DNA of 64,000 nucleotides from Spirosoma linguale DSM 74 (GTDB lineage Bacteria > Bacteroidota > Bacteroidia > Cytophagales > Spirosomataceae). A model generated the notes under the pieces. The model was not told where the DNA came from, made no database searches, and worked only from the letters and a program-made list of their open reading frames with translations. The stretch's first letter is position 1. Every line of letters begins with the position of its first letter. This document shows positions 34,551 through 43,477 of this stretch, in pieces. The translations under genes were made by a program, and so were the position numbers. The stretch is taken from assembly GCA_000024525.1 (NCBI GenBank), contig CP001769.1, forward strand, positions 3,505,001 to 3,569,000, in the 5' to 3' direction.

Positions 34551-35894
34551 TTATTCGTTTATAAACTTGACGGTTGTTACCCTGGCCATATCTTCCCAGA
34601 AAGACGGGTACGACTTGGCTACAACACCCGGCTCATCGATAATGATTTCCTTCTGCATAGCTACCGGAGCAAAGGCCATGGCCATACGATGATCATCGTA
34701 TGTGTCAATAGTTGCCGGGCCGGGGGGGGCTATTGCCAGCTGATGCACTTCGTACAGATGATTAGTTTCAAGTTCTACCAGCTCCGCACCGATCTTTTGC
34801 AACTCGGCCTGTAACGCAGCTACCCGGTCGGTTTCTTTGATTTTCAAACTCTCGATACCAGTCATCCGCAACACAACGCCTTTTACAGCTGCGCACACGG
34901 CAACGGTTTGGGCCAGGTCCGGGCAATCGGTGAAGTCCCAGGTCAGCGATTGCTGCGTCGGTATCTTCGTTAGCCGAACGCCCGAATCTGTAAACGTACT
35001 CTCCACGCCCAGGGAACGCATGATTTCCACAATAGCGCTATCGCCCTGCAACGATCTCGCTTTAAGACCAAGCAGATTTATTTCAGCCGTTTCATCCATT
35101 GCCAGTGCGGCTACACTGTACCAATAACTGGCGCCCGACCAATCCGACTCGATGGCATACGGCTTGGGTACATACGGGCTGGAGGCTACCGTTATCGTTT
35201 TTGTTTCCCAATCAGCCCGAACATCGGCTCCAAAGTAACGCATCTGCTCCAGCGTCATCTCTATATACGGCCGGGAACCAATGGCACCGGTCAATTCGAG
35301 TGTCAGGCCACCAGGCAGCAAAGGGGCAATCATGACCAGCGCCGAAATGTACTGACTGCTCACATCGCCACGGATACTAAGCCGGTTAGTCGATTCAGCA
35401 GAGGGCGAAAACCCATTGATTTGCAGGGGTGGATAGCCTTCGTTTCTGAGGTACGTAATATCGGCACCCAGCGAACGCAGGGCATCGACCAGAATACCAA
35501 TTGGGCGCTCACACATCCGTGGTGTGCCCGTCATCGTTTTCTGCTGCCCCGTTACGCTGAAATAGGCGGTAAGAAACCGCATCGTAGTTCCGGCGTCCAG
35601 CACATCAGCAGTGGCGTCCTCCGATTTCAGCAGCCGGATCATCGTCTGGGTATCGCGGGCGGTTGACAGGTTTTGCAAATCGCAGCGAAAGCCGGTAAGC
35701 GCATCGATAATTAAAGCGCGATTACTTTCGCTTTTGGATGAAGCCAGTGGAATCGTGGTCCGGACCATCCAGTCCGGGACTAGATTATCCGGTCCGGCAC
35801 TGGATGGTCCGGACTTTGTCGGTGTAGCGGGGGGAGTTAAACGAACGGCGTTCAAAAGAAAAACAGGTTGGTACTCACATGAAACAGTTCGCAA
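34551..35894 (-). CDS. aroA: 3-phosphoshikimate 1-carboxyvinyltransferase, with an in-frame palindromic insert
   Basis: EPSP synthase: condenses shikimate 3-phosphate with phosphoenolpyruvate in chorismate synthesis. 447 residues. Family motifs: IPLASSKSESNRALIIDALT (about residues 47-66), LDAGTTMRFLTAYF and TYDDHRMAMAFAP. Between the usual N-terminal strand AVRLTPPATP and IPLASSKSES lie about 19 extra residues encoded by a perfect 57-bp palindromic block (see separate entry). Removing them gives a normal family N-terminus. The start ATG at 35894 reads MRTVSCEYQPVF before AVRLTPP. A start at ATG 35768 would exclude the insert but lose AVRLTPP, so I prefer 35894. Confidence 0.92.
   Translation of the reverse strand: MRTVSCEYQPVFLLNAVRLTPPATPTKSGPSSAGPDNLVPDWMVRTTIPLASSKSESNRALIIDALTGFRCDLQNLSTARDTQTMIRLLKSEDATADVLDAGTTMRFLTAYFSVTGQQKTMTGTPRMCERPIGILVDALRSLGADITYLRNEGYPPLQINGFSPSAESTNRLSIRGDVSSQYISALVMIAPLLPGGLTLELTGAIGSRPYIEMTLEQMRYFGADVRADWETKTITVASSPYVPKPYAIESDWSGASYWYSVAALAMDETAEINLLGLKARSLQGDSAIVEIMRSLGVESTFTDSGVRLTKIPTQQSLTWDFTDCPDLAQTVAVCAAVKGVVLRMTGIESLKIKETDRVAALQAELQKIGAELVELETNHLYEVHQLAIAPPGPATIDTYDDHRMAMAFAPVAMQKEIIIDEPGVVAKSYPSFWEDMARVTTVKFINE
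35758..35814. repeat. 57-bp palindromic element inside the aroA coding sequence
   Basis: Arms 35758-35773 and 35799-35814 are perfect 16-bp inverted copies (GTCCGGACCATCCAGT and its complement), separated by 25 nt rich in CCGG. The block is 57 bp, exactly 19 codons, and is translated as residues about 28-46 of AroA. No other copy was seen in the window. It looks like a mobile or REP-like palindrome accepted in frame near the N-terminus. Confidence 0.75.
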
Positions 35895-35962
35895 AAAAAC
35901 AAAAAATCGACTACATTCCGGCCATCATTTGACGTACCAATCAGAAATCAGGCTTAACCCAA

Positions 35963-37132
35963 ATGGCGTATAAATTTGTAAATGCCCATGTTTTTACCGG
36001 AACCGACTGGTTACCCGGCAGTTCAGTAAAAATAACCGACGATCGTATTACCGAAATTATCTCCGAATCCGCCATCGACACGACCGATGCGGATACGCCG
36101 GTTATTGATTTTGACGGCGACTATCTTATACCGGGTCTGATTGACTTACAACTTTACGGAGGATCGGACCTGTTCCTGAACGATCAGCCAACGCCCGAAA
36201 CAGTCCGGCACATTTATACTTCGCACGCCCGAAATGGCACCACTACCCTGCTCCCTACCATTCATTCGACCTCGCTCGACATTATGCGGGAGTCGATGGC
36301 GGCTGTGCAGGTTGTCCGAACCGAGAACCCATTTGGCGTACCCGGCATCCATATTGAAGGGCCTTATTTTAATCCAATCAAACGGGGAGCCCACAGCACG
36401 GCTTATGTTCGTACTCCGGCAGACGGTGAACTGGAAACCCTCTTCAGTACCGATGCTGATGTTATCCGTATTCTTACCCTGGCCCCGGAAATCCTAACCC
36501 CCGCCCAGTTGGCGACGATCAACACATTAAAGCATTCGAACACGCTTCTTTCTCTCGGTCACAGCAACGCAACGTACCAGCAGGCAACGGCGGCTTTCAA
36601 CGAAGGAATTCCACTCGCTACGCACCTGTATAACGCCATGCGCGGGTACGAAAGTCGCGAACCGGGTGTGGTAGGTGCGGTTTTTGATCATCCTACCGTT
36701 CGTGCCAGTATCATTGCCGACAGCTACCATTGCAACCCAACCACCATCCGGATTGCTTACCGGCTGTTGGGCGAACGTCTTTTTCTTATTTCCGATGCCC
36801 TGTTCGCCAACCCTCCCCGACCAACGTTTGAACTCGGCCAGTTTGTAGTACACTATGAACCCGACACCAATGGTCCCGGCCGGTACGTCAATAACGAGGG
36901 TAATCTGGCAGGGTCGGCCATTACACTGATCGACTGCGTAAAGATTGCCGTCGAGCAGGCCGGTATTCCTCTGACCAGTGCGTTACGCATGGCATCGGCA
37001 GTTCCGGCTGAAATCATTAGTCTGGGCGACCAGTTGGGTAAAATTCAGCCTGGGTATGTAGCAAATCTGGTACGGCTGGATAAATCGCTGCGTGTAAAAG
37101 GCGTTTGGACATCAGGCCAGTTGTTTGCCTGA
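35963..37132 (+). CDS. nagA: N-acetylglucosamine-6-phosphate deacetylase
   Basis: Releases acetate from GlcNAc-6-P to give GlcN-6-P in amino-sugar recycling. 389 residues, normal length. Amidohydrolase fold with the metal and substrate motifs GIHIEGPYFNPIKRGAHS, LGHSNATYQQ, THLYNAMRGYESREPG and the catalytic LISDALFANPP. Start is ATG at 35963 with a short (68 bp) divergent gap from aroA. No nag transporter or nagB gene is nearby. Confidence 0.93.
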   Translation: MAYKFVNAHVFTGTDWLPGSSVKITDDRITEIISESAIDTTDADTPVIDFDGDYLIPGLIDLQLYGGSDLFLNDQPTPETVRHIYTSHARNGTTTLLPTIHSTSLDIMRESMAAVQVVRTENPFGVPGIHIEGPYFNPIKRGAHSTAYVRTPADGELETLFSTDADVIRILTLAPEILTPAQLATINTLKHSNTLLSLGHSNATYQQATAAFNEGIPLATHLYNAMRGYESREPGVVGAVFDHPTVRASIIADSYHCNPTTIRIAYRLLGERLFLISDALFANPPRPTFELGQFVVHYEPDTNGPGRYVNNEGNLAGSAITLIDCVKIAVEQAGIPLTSALRMASAVPAEIISLGDQLGKIQPGYVANLVRLDKSLRVKGVWTSGQLFA

Positions 37133-37144
37133 TGTCCAGACAGG

Positions 37145-38560
37145 CTATCGGGTACTCTTGACCACGGCCTGCTCGTAGCTTTGGTTGAGCGTTTCCAGAA
37201 ACTTACCCGTTACCCAGCTAATGTCCGAATCCCGGATGAAGACGAAGCGTTTGGGAACGGATGTGTTGGCGTAGGCCCGAAACACAGATTCCAGCAAGAG
37301 TGCTCCTGCAATCAGTTGCTTCTCGTTGAATTGATTCTGCACATTATTAATATCGGCTTCTGCCTTCTGCCGCACAACCGGATCGGTCAGATCGGTCAAA
37401 TCAGGCTGAATCAGGCTTTGGTAATCGGTCATAACTAAGCGGGCAAATCGCTGTGCGTCGCTCAGGGTGAGGGGGACGGCCGTGGTGCCCGCTTTTTCAG
37501 GATGCAGGTAAGCGGTCATAGCCCAGGCAATCCCCCCGCCAATAGCAACCGTTTTACGTTGGTGTAAGCCGGGACTGGCCGTATTGAATTCAACATTCAC
37601 AGCGGTGTCGGCAATTACCCTGATCGCCCGTCGAGCTTCCTCTTTGTAGGCCTCTATGGGTAATGACCGATTTCTGTCGATCAGGTTGGCCAGCGTTTTG
37701 GTGCCATACGGCAAACTTACCGCGTGAAACCTCCGACCACCATCGTAATAGCCTCCCTTAGTGTTTCCACTTCCAATATCAATGCACGACGTGGCAACCC
37801 ATAACCGGCGGGGCACAGAGCCAATCAAAAACAGTTCGGCTTCACGGGCAGCGGTCAGGGTGGTGTCAATACGCAGACTGTCGGTGCCGCCTACCAGCGA
37901 CGAAAACAACTCATAGAGTTTCTTTTTCCTGGCCGGTGTTTTCCCCAGGGTTTCATTGACGCCACTGCTAAAGGCGATGTAAGTATGGTCGGCCGGAATT
38001 TTGTACCGCCTGATAGAGTCAATGTAGGCCTTCATAACGTCCTGCCCATCTTTGAACGACTGCGCGGTACCGGATACCAGGGTTACGTTTGGGGCAACGG
38101 GTTTGACTTTAATGTCTTTAGTAAAAAACCCGTTCTCGTACACCGATCTAAAGATGGCCAGCTTAACACCCGATGCACCAATATCAATACCCGCATACAA
38201 GTCTTTCCCCGACATTTCACCAATTAGCTGACGCATGGCGGCTGCACTGGCCCCGTAGTTAAGTTTTTGATACAGGTTGTGGGCCTTATAGAAGTAGCTT
38301 AATGCTGTCTGGCCGTTTTCCAGATCTGTATAGGCAAACCCAAGGTTCTCATAAGCAACGGCCTCCAGATAACTATCTTTCGATTGAACGGTTGGCAGAG
38401 CCCTGAGCAACAAGTCAATAGCCTGTTGTGGCCTGTCGACCATTCGGAGCGTGTTCCCCAACTTAATAAAGTGCAGCGCTTCGACTGAGTTTGCCGCATT
38501 CTGCGCATGGGATGACAACGTACAAAAAATCAACAAAAAATTGAGTAAACAATACTTCAT
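37145..38560 (-). CDS. exported TPR protein with ASKHA (Ppx/GppA-like) nucleotide-binding fold
   Basis: A 471-residue protein with a clear Sec signal peptide (about residues 1-20, cleavage after AQ). Residues 25-105 form TPR-like helical repeats (YLEAVAYENLGFAYTDL, ALSYFYKAHNLYQKL). The rest matches the actin/hexokinase/Hsp70 fold: phosphate-1 loop YAGIDIGASGVKLAIF (122-137), phosphate-2 CIDIGSGNTKGGYYDGG (259-275) and adenosine-type AIGGGIAWA (339-347), closest in style to Ppx/GppA phosphatases. An ATP-fold protein outside the cytoplasm is unusual; polyphosphate or another polyphosphorylated ligand is conceivable. Neighbours do not help. Family is clear, function is not. Confidence 0.82.
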   Translation of the reverse strand: MKYCLLNFLLIFCTLSSHAQNAANSVEALHFIKLGNTLRMVDRPQQAIDLLLRALPTVQSKDSYLEAVAYENLGFAYTDLENGQTALSYFYKAHNLYQKLNYGASAAAMRQLIGEMSGKDLYAGIDIGASGVKLAIFRSVYENGFFTKDIKVKPVAPNVTLVSGTAQSFKDGQDVMKAYIDSIRRYKIPADHTYIAFSSGVNETLGKTPARKKKLYELFSSLVGGTDSLRIDTTLTAAREAELFLIGSVPRRLWVATSCIDIGSGNTKGGYYDGGRRFHAVSLPYGTKTLANLIDRNRSLPIEAYKEEARRAIRVIADTAVNVEFNTASPGLHQRKTVAIGGGIAWAMTAYLHPEKAGTTAVPLTLSDAQRFARLVMTDYQSLIQPDLTDLTDPVVRQKAEADINNVQNQFNEKQLIAGALLLESVFRAYANTSVPKRFVFIRDSDISWVTGKFLETLNQSYEQAVVKSTR

Positions 38561-39159
38561 AAAATGTAGAGGGATTTAGGATCAACCTCCCGTTACCGGG
38601 TCATTCATAAAATTGCGTGACCAAGTTTATCAAAGTCTGCTGATAACCAATAGCTTGTTGGCATAATATTAGGTAAAGGCCCAACTCAAGCGTACGCCAG
38701 GAATTACAGAGACTAATGGCTCATGACAAGCTGGAAGAAAAGTATGTCAATACCAAAATTACCTGTTCATGTCATCATTAAAAAAATATTCGACTACCAA
38801 CTTTATATTGCACAAATCAAATAAAACAGTATTTAATTCTATTTATATATTTGATCTCATAATTTTAGTAGGCATATTTGACAAAGTACAACAAAGCAAC
38901 AGCTCTCATTTCGTGCGCACGAATCGTTAAGTAGAGAGTCATCTTACAAGAAAACGTGTAGTTAGACGGTCACGTCTGATCGAACTGATTACCGTCGGTA
39001 TTCAAGCATCCAGTTTACCTGCTCACAGCGGTCGAAAAAATCGGCCATTGGTAATCTATTGCCCAAACTTTACTAACCCTAGTTGGCGGTATCCGGCTAA
39101 AAAGAACCTACTCAGAAGTAAATAGTGACCTAACAATCAGTGTGTTCAACTTTATCTAA
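38561..39159. other. 600-bp AT-rich upstream region of the TonB receptor gene
   Basis: No protein gene was found. A TAnnTTTG match (TATATTTG) is at 38846-38853, and TTG-N19-CATATTTG at 38851-38880 is a second promoter candidate. A perfect 14-bp palindrome TTCGTGCGCACGAA lies at 38910-38923, a possible operator. The remaining 230 bp before the receptor gene show no structure I can support. Confidence 0.6.
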
Positions 39160-42123
39160 ATGCTAAACATGGAAATAAAATTACGTAAGCATGACATTCT
39201 TCCGGTATTGGTTGCCATGTTCATGATGGTCGCTCTATGCCCAATTTCCGCTCTGGCGCAGAGCAAGCGAATAACCGGTAAGGTAGTTTCCAGTGTTAAC
39301 TCCGAAATAGTACAGGGAGTCAACGTATTAGTAAAAGGCAACAGCCGAAAGGGTGCCGTAACGGATGGTGAAGGTAAATTTTCTCTGGAAGCCACACCGA
39401 ACGACGTGCTTGTTTTCAGTTTCATTGGCTTTAAATCGAAAGAAGTTAAAGTAGGTAGCGAAACCACCTTCAACATTTCGCTGGATGAAGATGCCACCCA
39501 GTTGACGGAATTGATTGTGACTGGTTCGCGCAATACCGGGCGTACAATTCTGGAAACCCCGGTTCCGGTCGACGTTATTTCGATCAAGGACATAATGGGC
39601 GAGCTTCCGCAAATCGATCTGGCACAAATGCTGGCTTTTGTCGCACCAAGCTTCAATGCCGTTCGGTCGCAGGGTGGTGATTTGAACTCCCACGTCGACC
39701 CTGTTCAGTTGCGCAACATGGCTCCCAACCAGATCCTTGTGCTGGTAAACGGAAAGAGACGGCACACATCCGCACTCCTTATTACGGAAACCGCCGTTGG
39801 CAGCCCATCTACAACGGTCGATCTGATGACGATTCCGGTATCGGCTATCGACCGGGTTGAAATCCTGCGGGATGGTGCCGCTGCGCAGTATGGCTCTGAC
39901 GCCGTTGCGGGTGTGGTCAATATCATCCTCAAGAAAGGCACTAACAAACTAACGGCTAACCTGACCGGTGGTGGGTATGCCAACACGGGTGGGCAAGCCG
40001 GTGCGCTGACAAAATCGGGTAAACCCGACGGTTTTAATTATCAGTTTGATGCCAACTACGGCTTCAAAATTGGCGACAAAGGCTATTTTAACATGTCTGG
40101 TCAGATTACACAGCGTCGGCCAACACTCCGTCCGTTTGTGAATGACTGGGGCTTTTTCGATAAAACGTACCTCAACAACCTGAGAACCGACAAAGCGGGC
40201 AATCCGGTCATTACCAACCCTGAATTAATCAATGCACAGGCGGCAGGTAACACCTCACAGATTGCCGCACTAACTACTGAAACGGGGCTAATGACCGCGC
40301 GCGGTTTGACAAAAGCCGATTTCGCGGTGTATGCCGGTATGCCCGCCATTACCCTTGGCAGCACCTTCTATAACGCAGGGTATGAGATTAACCCAACCAC
40401 AACCATCTACAGCTTTGGTGGTGCATCGTATAAGTATCTGGAAGGGTTCTCCTGCTATTTCCGCCGACCCGCCCAAACCGACCGATTCAACTACCTGCTC
40501 TACCCGAACGGTTTCCGGCCTCAGATGACATCCAACACTTCCGATGTATCGAACACCATTGGTCTCAAGAGCAAAATCGGCGAGTTCAGCGTTGACTTCA
40601 GCAATACCTTCGGCCGGAATACGATGCGACTTGGCATGGTCAACACCATGAATGCATCTTTAGGCTCCAATTCGCCGGTGAACATGAACCTGGGTACTCA
40701 TCAGTTTTCCCAGAACTCGACTAACCTCGACATGTCCCGTTACTTTAAAGGCATCATGAATGGACTGAACATCGCGTTTGGTGCCGAAATGCGTATCGAG
40801 AACTACAAAATCATGAAAGGGCAGGAAGAAAGTTACGCCTACGGAACGGCAGGTGTCGTTACCGTTGGAAAAGACGGACTCCTGGTTGGCCCGGACGGAA
40901 AACCGCTGGAGAACGCGAGCAGCGTTCCCATTGTTGATGCCAACGGAAACCCGCTGGCAGTAACAGCTGGCCAGCAGGTAACAGTTAAGTCGCTCTCGTC
41001 CAATTGCCAGTGCTTTGCCGGTTTCGGCCCAAAAAATGAGCGTAATGAGTTCAGAACGACAATGGCCGCCTATCTGGATGCTGAGCTGGAGCTGACCCGG
41101 AAATTCCTTGTCGCCGGTGCGTTCCGACTGGAGAATTACTCTGATTTCGGCGGTGTCACCATTGGCAAACTGGCCGCTCGCTATTCGATCACCAAAACGC
41201 TTTCGTTGCGCGGATCGATTGCCTCTGGTTTCCGGGCTCCTTCGCTACAGGAATTGAACTATACGCACACAGCTACCGCTTTCGTCCCGGATAAAAATGG
41301 TATTCCCCAGCCGCTTGATGTAACCACTTACCCGACCAACAGTACTGCTGCCCGCGTATTAGGTATCAAAGGGTTAAAGCAGGAGCAGTCGCGTACTTAT
41401 GGGATAGGCCTTACCTACCAGCCGGCACCAGGCTTTGAAGTAACGCTGGATGCCTACCAGATTGACGTTGATAACCGAATTTTCCGGACCAGCTATTTCA
41501 ACGCATCGGAAGTAGGCAACAACTACAGTGAGGTAATCGGCGAAGGCGAGGCCCAATTCTTCGTTAATGGAGCCGATGTTCGCTCGAAAGGTCTTGAAGC
41601 CGTAGGCAACTACACGCTCAACTTGCAAAAAGGCAAAAGCCTGACGTTCACGCTGGCAACTATTCTCAGCAAAAACACAGTTCTCAACCGGAAAGTCCTT
41701 GACCTGAATGTGGCCAATCTTACGTCGGAGCAGATTGTGGAAAAGTACCTGAGCCGTGATGTGATCGGGCAGTTTGAAACAGGCACCCCACGAACCAAAC
41801 TGATTGGATCAGTAACGTATCGGGTAAACAGATTTAACGCTATGCTGCGCGGCACCTACTTTGGTACCGTAACGGAGCGGTCAGTTTCTTCAGACAACGA
41901 CGGCAACTTTTACGACCAGACCTTCTCTCCCCAGGCCGTTTTTGACCTGAGCTTCGGCTACGACCTGAACCGGAACGTGAAAGTATCGATTGGTGGCAGC
42001 AATATATTCGATAAATACCCGCAGATACTTCGTCCAGAGAACCAGGGTTTCTATCTTTACTCCAACAATCAGCAGGGGTCCAATGGTGCGTATTATTATG
42101 GCCGTTTAACCTTCAACTTTTAA
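39160..42123 (+). CDS. TonB-dependent outer-membrane receptor
   Basis: A 987-residue receptor. Signal peptide (LVAMFMMVALCPISALAQ, about 15-34) is followed by a carboxypeptidase-like domain (RITGKVVSSVNSEIVQGVNV), then the plug with VIVTG-like LIVTGSRNTGR, QILVLVNGKRRH and DRVEILRDGAAAQYGSDAVA, and a barrel ending in a terminal phenylalanine (YYGRLTFNF). Typical of receptors for siderophores or other large ligands; ligand unknown. The barrel has a CQCF pair in a loop. It is followed after 14 bp by a small lipoprotein gene, probably co-transcribed. Start is ATG at 39160 or 39169. Confidence 0.94.
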   Translation: MLNMEIKLRKHDILPVLVAMFMMVALCPISALAQSKRITGKVVSSVNSEIVQGVNVLVKGNSRKGAVTDGEGKFSLEATPNDVLVFSFIGFKSKEVKVGSETTFNISLDEDATQLTELIVTGSRNTGRTILETPVPVDVISIKDIMGELPQIDLAQMLAFVAPSFNAVRSQGGDLNSHVDPVQLRNMAPNQILVLVNGKRRHTSALLITETAVGSPSTTVDLMTIPVSAIDRVEILRDGAAAQYGSDAVAGVVNIILKKGTNKLTANLTGGGYANTGGQAGALTKSGKPDGFNYQFDANYGFKIGDKGYFNMSGQITQRRPTLRPFVNDWGFFDKTYLNNLRTDKAGNPVITNPELINAQAAGNTSQIAALTTETGLMTARGLTKADFAVYAGMPAITLGSTFYNAGYEINPTTTIYSFGGASYKYLEGFSCYFRRPAQTDRFNYLLYPNGFRPQMTSNTSDVSNTIGLKSKIGEFSVDFSNTFGRNTMRLGMVNTMNASLGSNSPVNMNLGTHQFSQNSTNLDMSRYFKGIMNGLNIAFGAEMRIENYKIMKGQEESYAYGTAGVVTVGKDGLLVGPDGKPLENASSVPIVDANGNPLAVTAGQQVTVKSLSSNCQCFAGFGPKNERNEFRTTMAAYLDAELELTRKFLVAGAFRLENYSDFGGVTIGKLAARYSITKTLSLRGSIASGFRAPSLQELNYTHTATAFVPDKNGIPQPLDVTTYPTNSTAARVLGIKGLKQEQSRTYGIGLTYQPAPGFEVTLDAYQIDVDNRIFRTSYFNASEVGNNYSEVIGEGEAQFFVNGADVRSKGLEAVGNYTLNLQKGKSLTFTLATILSKNTVLNRKVLDLNVANLTSEQIVEKYLSRDVIGQFETGTPRTKLIGSVTYRVNRFNAMLRGTYFGTVTERSVSSDNDGNFYDQTFSPQAVFDLSFGYDLNRNVKVSIGGSNIFDKYPQILRPENQGFYLYSNNQQGSNGAYYYGRLTFNF

Positions 42124-42137
42124 CCGTAACTTCAGCT

Positions 42138-42647
42138 ATGAATCGATTCGTCAATAAAGGAAGTGTTATTCCAGCAATAGGTCTGTTTCTCGCCATGCTC
42201 GTTTTTCTGAGTTCGTGCGAACAGAATAAATATGAGCCAAATACCAGTGTAGCTCCCGGCGGTGGTACCGTAACGACGTATAAATCGTACACGCTAACCT
42301 CGGCAACCGGGTCAACCGTTTACGGACGGGTGGTATTCTACAAGTACAGTGCTTCGGTTACGATGATTGAAATGGGCCTTTACAACACTGTTTCGGGAAC
42401 AACTTATTCGTCAGCCATTTATGAAGGTAAAGTTGCCGACAACTCGACCAAGTCCCTTAAAACACTCGACGCTATTACGGGTGCTACCGGAGGCTTTGCA
42501 ACCAACAAATACTTCATTATAAACGAAGCGGGCTTCTACGACAAGTTAAACACCTATAACGCGAATGTGAAAGTTATGTTGGGTACCAAAGTAATGGCCA
42601 GCGGCAACATAGGCAGTAATACGCTGCCGGTTGCTCAATCCCAATAG
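42138..42647 (+). CDS. small lipoprotein co-transcribed with the TonB receptor
   Basis: A 169-residue exported lipoprotein: signal IGLFLAMLVFLSSCEQN with lipobox LSSC. The mature part is beta-rich, with many Thr, Ser, Gly and Tyr residues (TYKSYTLTSATGSTVYGRVV), and has no domain I recognise. It begins 14 bp after the receptor gene and ends before a terminator, so it is probably a dedicated partner, perhaps at the cell surface. Confidence 0.8.
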   Translation: MNRFVNKGSVIPAIGLFLAMLVFLSSCEQNKYEPNTSVAPGGGTVTTYKSYTLTSATGSTVYGRVVFYKYSASVTMIEMGLYNTVSGTTYSSAIYEGKVADNSTKSLKTLDAITGATGGFATNKYFIINEAGFYDKLNTYNANVKVMLGTKVMASGNIGSNTLPVAQSQ

Positions 42648-42672
42648 AACCGGATAGCCGTTAACATGCAGT

Positions 42673-42734
42673 CTCCGGCTGTTTGCCATGTATAGATAAA
42701 CTAATCTGTACACAGCAAACAGCCGGAGCTTTTT
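42673..42734. terminator. terminator after the receptor/lipoprotein operon
   Basis: CTCCGGCTGTTTGC (42673-42686) pairs perfectly with GCAAACAGCCGGAG (42715-42728) and is followed by a run of T residues. It also lies at the end of the convergent FG-GAP gene and may serve both. Confidence 0.85.
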
Positions 42735-42742
42735 GTTGGTGG

Positions 42743-43477
42743 TCACCTGAATACGCCGTCGTACCGGCTACCCATATACGCTCCCCACTTGATGGGCTTT
42801 GTGATGGGCAATGCTGTTTTGAAACAGTTGATGCGAACCCCATCAAAGGCATATGTTTTGTACTTGTTTGAGCTGCTGCACAAAACGATGTCAAGTTTAT
42901 TATCGTTGTCGAGATCACCAATCCAGGGTGTCGAGGCAATATTATGTCCCGGTAATCCATCAAAGAGGTTTACTACTTCATTCGTCCCGAAACCAATGAC
43001 CGACAGAGTATTGTAGAATACTTTAACCCCAATAGAGTCCTGCGCCTGATAGTTCACACTTAGAATAACTTCGTCCTGACCATCCTCATCAAAATCCACG
43101 ACCACGGGAGAGCTAGTCTGGTAAAAACCCAGTGAGTCTCTGAACTCTACGGCTCCCGTTTTACCATTCACCATAAATTGGTCAGTCCACTCCAGCTTCG
43201 GCCATGTCCCTCTGGCGAACGACACAAAAAAATCAGGGATGGAGTCCCGGTTGAAGTTACCAACGGCCAGAGAGCTATAGGCTTCCGTATTTTTTGCGGT
43301 CATTGTCCAGAGCGGGTCCAGCGTTTTACCATCGAAAGCCAGCACACGTCCGTCTACAGCATTAGCGACAATATCCCGAACGCCATCCTGCGTGATGTCT
43401 ACCCAAACGGCGGGTGCAATGAAGCCTTTATTCGGACTGGTGGCCAGTTTATGAGCGGCCGACAAGTTGCCCGACAT
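42743..43477 (-). CDS. FG-GAP/VCBS beta-propeller protein, C-terminal part of a split gene
   Basis: 244 residues of calcium-binding FG-GAP-type repeats: DITQDGVRDIVANAVDGRVL, DFDEDGQDEVILSV and DLDNDNKLDIVLCSS. It has no signal peptide of its own. Its frame continues that of the upstream part if translation shifts back by one base at a G6 run (C6 on the plus strand, 43508-43513): the joined reading gives GGSLYVGSLKQVMSGN, a normal repeat linker. Stop and start overlap as TAATG at 43475-43479, so it could also be reinitiated. Either a frameshift mutation, a sequencing error or programmed frameshifting explains it. Confidence 0.75.
   Translation of the reverse strand: MSGNLSAAHKLATSPNKGFIAPAVWVDITQDGVRDIVANAVDGRVLAFDGKTLDPLWTMTAKNTEAYSSLAVGNFNRDSIPDFFVSFARGTWPKLEWTDQFMVNGKTGAVEFRDSLGFYQTSSPVVVDFDEDGQDEVILSVNYQAQDSIGVKVFYNTLSVIGFGTNEVVNLFDGLPGHNIASTPWIGDLDNDNKLDIVLCSSSNKYKTYAFDGVRINCFKTALPITKPIKWGAYMGSRYDGVFR

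Noticed and set aside
35758..35894. A true aroA start at ATG 35768 excluding the palindrome
   Set aside because: It would remove AVRLTPP, a normal N-terminal strand of EPSP synthase, which is still intact upstream in the same frame.
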